Shown here: piece after piece, positions 16,937 to 19,429 of the stretch
Numbering within the stretch: position 1 is the first letter of the stretch
How the letters are laid out: each line of letters opens with the position of its first letter
DNA from: an uncultured Saprospiraceae bacterium
Lineage (GTDB): Bacteria; Bacteroidota; Bacteroidia; Chitinophagales; Saprospiraceae
DNA: 19,429 nucleotides
NCBI GenBank assembly: GCA_937959095.1
Contig: CALGLY010000296.1
Coordinates: 1 to 19,429 of the forward strand
Reading direction: 5' to 3'
Notes under the pieces: generated by a model
What the model saw: only the letters and a program-made list of their open reading frames with translations
Databases searched by the model: none
Told to the model about the DNA's origin: nothing
Position numbers and translations under genes: made by a program

Positions 16937-18025
16937 CTATACATCATACGTAAGCTCCACTTCATCCGTCATTGGGTGCGATTGGCAAGTCAAGATAAAG
17001 CCTTGTGCTATTTCATCATCGTCTATTGCATAATGTACGTCCATTTTCACGCTTCCTCTTATAGTTTTCGCTAAGCAAGTAGAACATGCGCCAGAAGTAC
17101 AAGAATATGGCGGATCGTAGCCTTCCTTAATCAAGGTATCCAATATTGTTTTATCGCTTGGTACATTCACCTCAATAACTTCCCCGTTCATATGTACTTT
17201 CACGAGACTTCCTGCTGCACCTTTTATTTTATCACCCTCTGCTACATTCGATGTGAAATGTTCCGCATGAATATTAGCCGCAGGCAAATCCATATTTTTC
17301 AAGGTGCGCTCTACAGTCGAAATCATATCGCCAGGCCCACAAATGAAATATTCGGATTGCTGCGTATGTGCAGGATGATCGGCTAGGAAGGTTTTCACAG
17401 TCTTAGCACCTAAGCGTCCGATTTTACCCGTCCAACTAATCTTTGCTTTCGATAGCCAACCGCTTTTTTCTTTCTTTGGTTGGCTCAAGATATGCTCTAC
17501 CACCAATTGCCCAGCGTAGCGCGTCTGCAACATATCCAAATCCGATTTGAAGATGATACAATCTTCATTACGATTGCCATAAAACAGGTTGACCGTGCTT
17601 TTTGGCTCTTCTTCTAGTACCGTTTTCAGAATAGACATAAGCGGTGTGATACCACTCCCTGCACCAAAAAGATAATAGGTCTTCTTTTGTTCAGGATTAG
17701 GTTTAATATAGAATTTTCCTTCCGGGCGCATTACTTCTATCTGCGTTCCCGCCTTCACCTTATCGCCAATATGATTGGATACTAAACCATCTTTCACCCG
17801 CTTCACGCTCACTGCAATTCCCTCTTCCATCGGGCTACTACACATAGAGTACGCACGACGTACTTCTTGTCCGTTGAGGTTGAATTTTAGCGTTAAGTAT
17901 TGCCCTGGCTTATAGGCAAATGTTGATTTTAAATCAGCAGGTATATCGAATGTTACGGTATTTGTATCAGCAGTTTCTGCTTTTACAGTACGTACATTCA
18001 GCGTATAGAATTTATGTTCTGACAT
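16937..18025 (-). CDS. PaaE-like ferredoxin reductase (FAD, NAD(P)H, 2Fe-2S)
   Basis: 362 aa in three domains. The FAD-binding barrel (about 1-108) has RAYSMCSSP (57-65); the NAD(P)-binding domain (about 115-245) has LFGAGSGITPLMSIL (119-133) and the distal ICGPGDM (228-234); the C-terminal plant-type [2Fe-2S] ferredoxin domain has C309, C314 and C317 in PYSCTSGACSTC plus C347 in LTCQS. This domain order is that of PaaE, the reductase of phenylacetyl-CoA epoxidase. No paaABCD genes are nearby, so it more likely serves another oxygenase or desaturase; a link to the window's sterol desaturase is conceivable but unsupported. There is a low-complexity lysine-rich insert at about 183-205. Confidence 0.92.
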   Translation of the reverse strand: MSEHKFYTLNVRTVKAETADTNTVTFDIPADLKSTFAYKPGQYLTLKFNLNGQEVRRAYSMCSSPMEEGIAVSVKRVKDGLVSNHIGDKVKAGTQIEVMRPEGKFYIKPNPEQKKTYYLFGAGSGITPLMSILKTVLEEEPKSTVNLFYGNRNEDCIIFKSDLDMLQTRYAGQLVVEHILSQPKKEKSGWLSKAKISWTGKIGRLGAKTVKTFLADHPAHTQQSEYFICGPGDMISTVERTLKNMDLPAANIHAEHFTSNVAEGDKIKGAAGSLVKVHMNGEVIEVNVPSDKTILDTLIKEGYDPPYSCTSGACSTCLAKTIRGSVKMDVHYAIDDDEIAQGFILTCQSHPMTDEVELTYDV

Positions 18026-18043
18026 GAATTTTTATCTTTTCTG

Positions 18044-18051
18044 CAAAAATA
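18044..18051 (-). promoter_or_regulatory. -7 promoter element of the reductase gene (TATTTTTG)
   Basis: Read on the minus strand, TATTTTTG matches TAnnTTTG and ends 18 bp before the ATG at 18025, so any transcript would have a very short leader. No clear -33 TTTG lies at the expected spacing. Confidence 0.4.
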
Positions 18052-18133
18052 AGAAATCGTAGATATTTCTTCTTAGAAGAATAAAGGATGACACGAAAAT
18101 GTTCATATTCTACCTTTAAAAAATGATCTATAA

Positions 18134-18168
18134 ATAAAAAAGGCGACGTAGCTAAGCCACATCGCCTT
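18134..18168 (-). terminator. Intrinsic terminator downstream of the coiled-coil gene
   Basis: On the minus strand AAGGCGATGTGGCT (from 18168) pairs with AGCTACGTCGCCTT (to 18140) through 14 positions including two wobbles, with a single-base loop if fully paired. It runs into TTTTTTAT. This is the cleanest rho-independent terminator in the window. It lies about 100 nt after the stop of the 18266-18922 gene. Confidence 0.85.
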
Positions 18169-18265
18169 GAAAAACCGTACTAATTTTGTAAGTATTAGGT
18201 ACAAAATAGGAGATTGACCTCTTCATGTTGTACTTAAACCTTACTCAAATCATAATTGCTAATTC

Positions 18266-18922
18266 TTAAATCTTCTTCAAACGTGTCTTAATGTCATTTA
18301 TAACTTTCTGTTGTGCATCTATCTCTCCATCCTTAGCATCTTGCGCCGATTCATTTTCAGAAATATCTTTTTTCGCTTCTGCTATCTTCTCCTCGCACTT
18401 CTTGATTTCGTTTTCATAGCCCTCTTTGTCTTTAGCTAGATCATCCTTGTCTTTTTCTAATTTCTTCAACTTTTCTTCTTCCTCCGCTAATAACTCTTCC
18501 ACTGCTGCTGTCGATACTTGCTCTGCAAATTCTATCAGCATCGCATTTGCTTTGCCATAGCCTTTAGCATGTTCTCCTGATGCTAGATAAGCACCGCCTA
18601 AATCGTACCATACTACTAGTTCTGTATCCGCGCCCTGTGCTACTACCTGTGCATATATATCCACAGTATTATCGCTCATGTCCTCTATTTCTGCATTATC
18701 CGTGAAGGTGAGTCCTTTTTTCTTGTCGAACTTTGTTTTGCCTTTATAATCGTCTATATATTTTCCCCATGCTTTCTCTACTTCTTTCTTATTTGTCTTT
18801 TTCAGCATGATAGACATTGCATTGTTCTTTCCTTTTGGCATTGTTCTTAAGCCTTCATTTACTTGTGCAAAAGTGGTACTGCCTATAAATACAAATACTA
18901 ACAAAAATAATAGCTGTTTCAT
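18266..18922 (-). CDS. Exported protein with C-terminal coiled coil, unknown function
   Basis: 218 aa. Signal peptide at residues 1-19 (cleavage after TTFA, before QVNEG). Residues about 25-135 are a globular domain (KGKNNAMSIMLKKTNKKEVE, KGLTFTDNAEIEDMSDNTVD, ELVVWYDLGGAYL). Residues about 140-218 are almost wholly charged heptads of K, E and D with leucine/isoleucine spacing (EEEEKLKKLEKDKDDLAKDK), a long coiled coil to the end. I do not recognise the family. It is periplasmic or secreted. A full-consensus promoter lies about 170 bp upstream and a strong terminator downstream, so it is a single-gene transcript. Confidence 0.8.
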   Translation of the reverse strand: MKQLLFLLVFVFIGSTTFAQVNEGLRTMPKGKNNAMSIMLKKTNKKEVEKAWGKYIDDYKGKTKFDKKKGLTFTDNAEIEDMSDNTVDIYAQVVAQGADTELVVWYDLGGAYLASGEHAKGYGKANAMLIEFAEQVSTAAVEELLAEEEEKLKKLEKDKDDLAKDKEGYENEIKKCEEKIAEAKKDISENESAQDAKDGEIDAQQKVINDIKTRLKKI

Positions 18923-19249
18923 CGTTTTCTAATTGAATGAATTAATAATGTAGTAAGACTTTTCATCTTACCAAAAACTAAATCGTTTGTGACATATTAG
19001 ACGAACAATTAAAAAAAGGTAACTAATTATAAACAAGTAGAAATCATAAAAATTCGTTAATTATTAAGAGACAATCGGTTTTTACAAATACAAAGATATA
19101 AAAATAAGTGATTTGAACAAAAAGCAGTCAAAATTGATATTTTCTTGGGGTTTAAACAGGCTCTTTGTCTATTTGTACTAGAAGGAAAAAGAGCTTATTT
19201 TTAAGGACAAAATCAATCCTCTATGAGCTAATTTTAATCCATAAAAAAA
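18923..19249. promoter_or_regulatory. Divergent, very AT-rich upstream region
   Basis: 327 bp between two divergent exported-protein genes. Besides the minus-strand promoter at 19091-19123, there is a small hairpin GTAAGA (18953-18958) / TCTTAC (18966-18971) in the leader of the coiled-coil gene. No matching TAnnTTTG box was found for the plus-strand gene. Confidence 0.4.
19091..19123 (-). promoter_or_regulatory. Full Bacteroidota consensus promoter
   Basis: Minus strand: TTTTTG ending at 19118, a 19-bp spacer, then TATCTTTG at 19098-19091. This fits the known TTTG-N19-21-TAnnTTTG pattern of the primary sigma factor in Bacteroidota. It would transcribe the 18266-18922 gene with a leader of about 165 nt. 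Confidence 0.65.
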
Positions 19250-19429
19250 ATGAAAAAAAAGTTAAATTATTTATTACTATTTATTTTTACATGCTCTAGC
19301 ATGAATGCACAAGATGTTAATGAGATTTCTAGAAACTGGACGTCTTTCGTTCAAGAGTTAGATGTTAAATCGAAGACAAAGAAAAAATTTAAAGTTAAGG
19401 CTTCAGTAAAATTAGAGACAAATGATACC
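19250..19429 (+). CDS. Start of an exported protein, 3' end missing
   Basis: 60 codons are visible and the frame is open at the window edge. MKKKLNYLLLFIFTCSSMNAQD is a signal peptide with a likely cleavage after NAQ; the TCSS stretch is a poor lipobox because threonine stands at -1, so lipidation is doubtful. The mature start VNEISRNWTSFVQELDVKS is followed by a lysine-rich segment. No family recognised. It is divergent from the coiled-coil gene. Confidence 0.7.
   Translation, partial: MKKKLNYLLLFIFTCSSMNAQDVNEISRNWTSFVQELDVKSKTKKKFKVKASVKLETNDT

Overview
The window looks like a piece of a Bacteroidota chromosome. Several intergenic regions carry the TAnnTTTG -7 promoter typical of that phylum, and Shine-Dalgarno sequences are mostly absent. 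One broken gene resembles the C-terminal part of the gliding/type IX secretion protein GldM. The C-terminal domain of the first protein is also a type I associate with Bacteroidota surface proteins. I cannot name the genus; a Saprospiria/Chitinophagia-like lineage is only a guess.

Layout. 1-2863 (+): two right-handed beta-helix (pectate-lyase-like) exported proteins, the first cut by the window edge. 2864-4204 (-): KptA RNA 2'-phosphotransferase overlapping a DUF4291 protein by ATGA. 4205-5572: a PiT-type phosphate transporter gene bracketed by two hairpin elements that share terminal sequences and have degenerate 8-bp flanking repeats. 5900-7513 (+): CTP synthase. 7742-10263 (+): a lipocalin-like secreted protein, L-2-hydroxyglutarate oxidase, and a GldM-like lipoprotein gene broken by a 126-bp miniature inverted-repeat element with a perfect 8-bp target duplication. 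10294-11208 (-): sterol desaturase/fatty acid hydroxylase family membrane protein. 11369-11998 (+): rhomboid protease. 12153-15085 (-): a row of ubiX, a membrane-anchored unknown, a periplasmic FKBP and trmD, with imperfect dyads in two of its gaps. 15482-16865 (+): a thioredoxin-fold secreted protein and a HAD-fold phosphatase. 16937-18922 (-): a PaaE-like flavin/2Fe-2S reductase and a secreted coiled-coil protein. 19250-end (+): the start of another exported protein.

Most genes are housekeeping (pyrG, trmD, ubiX, fkp, lhgO) and not functionally linked to each other. The most interesting material is the non-coding and mobile DNA: (i) the small element in the GldM-like gene, whose removal with one target copy restores the reading frame exactly; (ii) two larger hairpin elements with similar ends but different cores on either side of the phosphate transporter; (iii) dyads in several unrelated gaps built from the same short words. 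No rRNA, tRNA, CRISPR array or complete transposase gene was seen.
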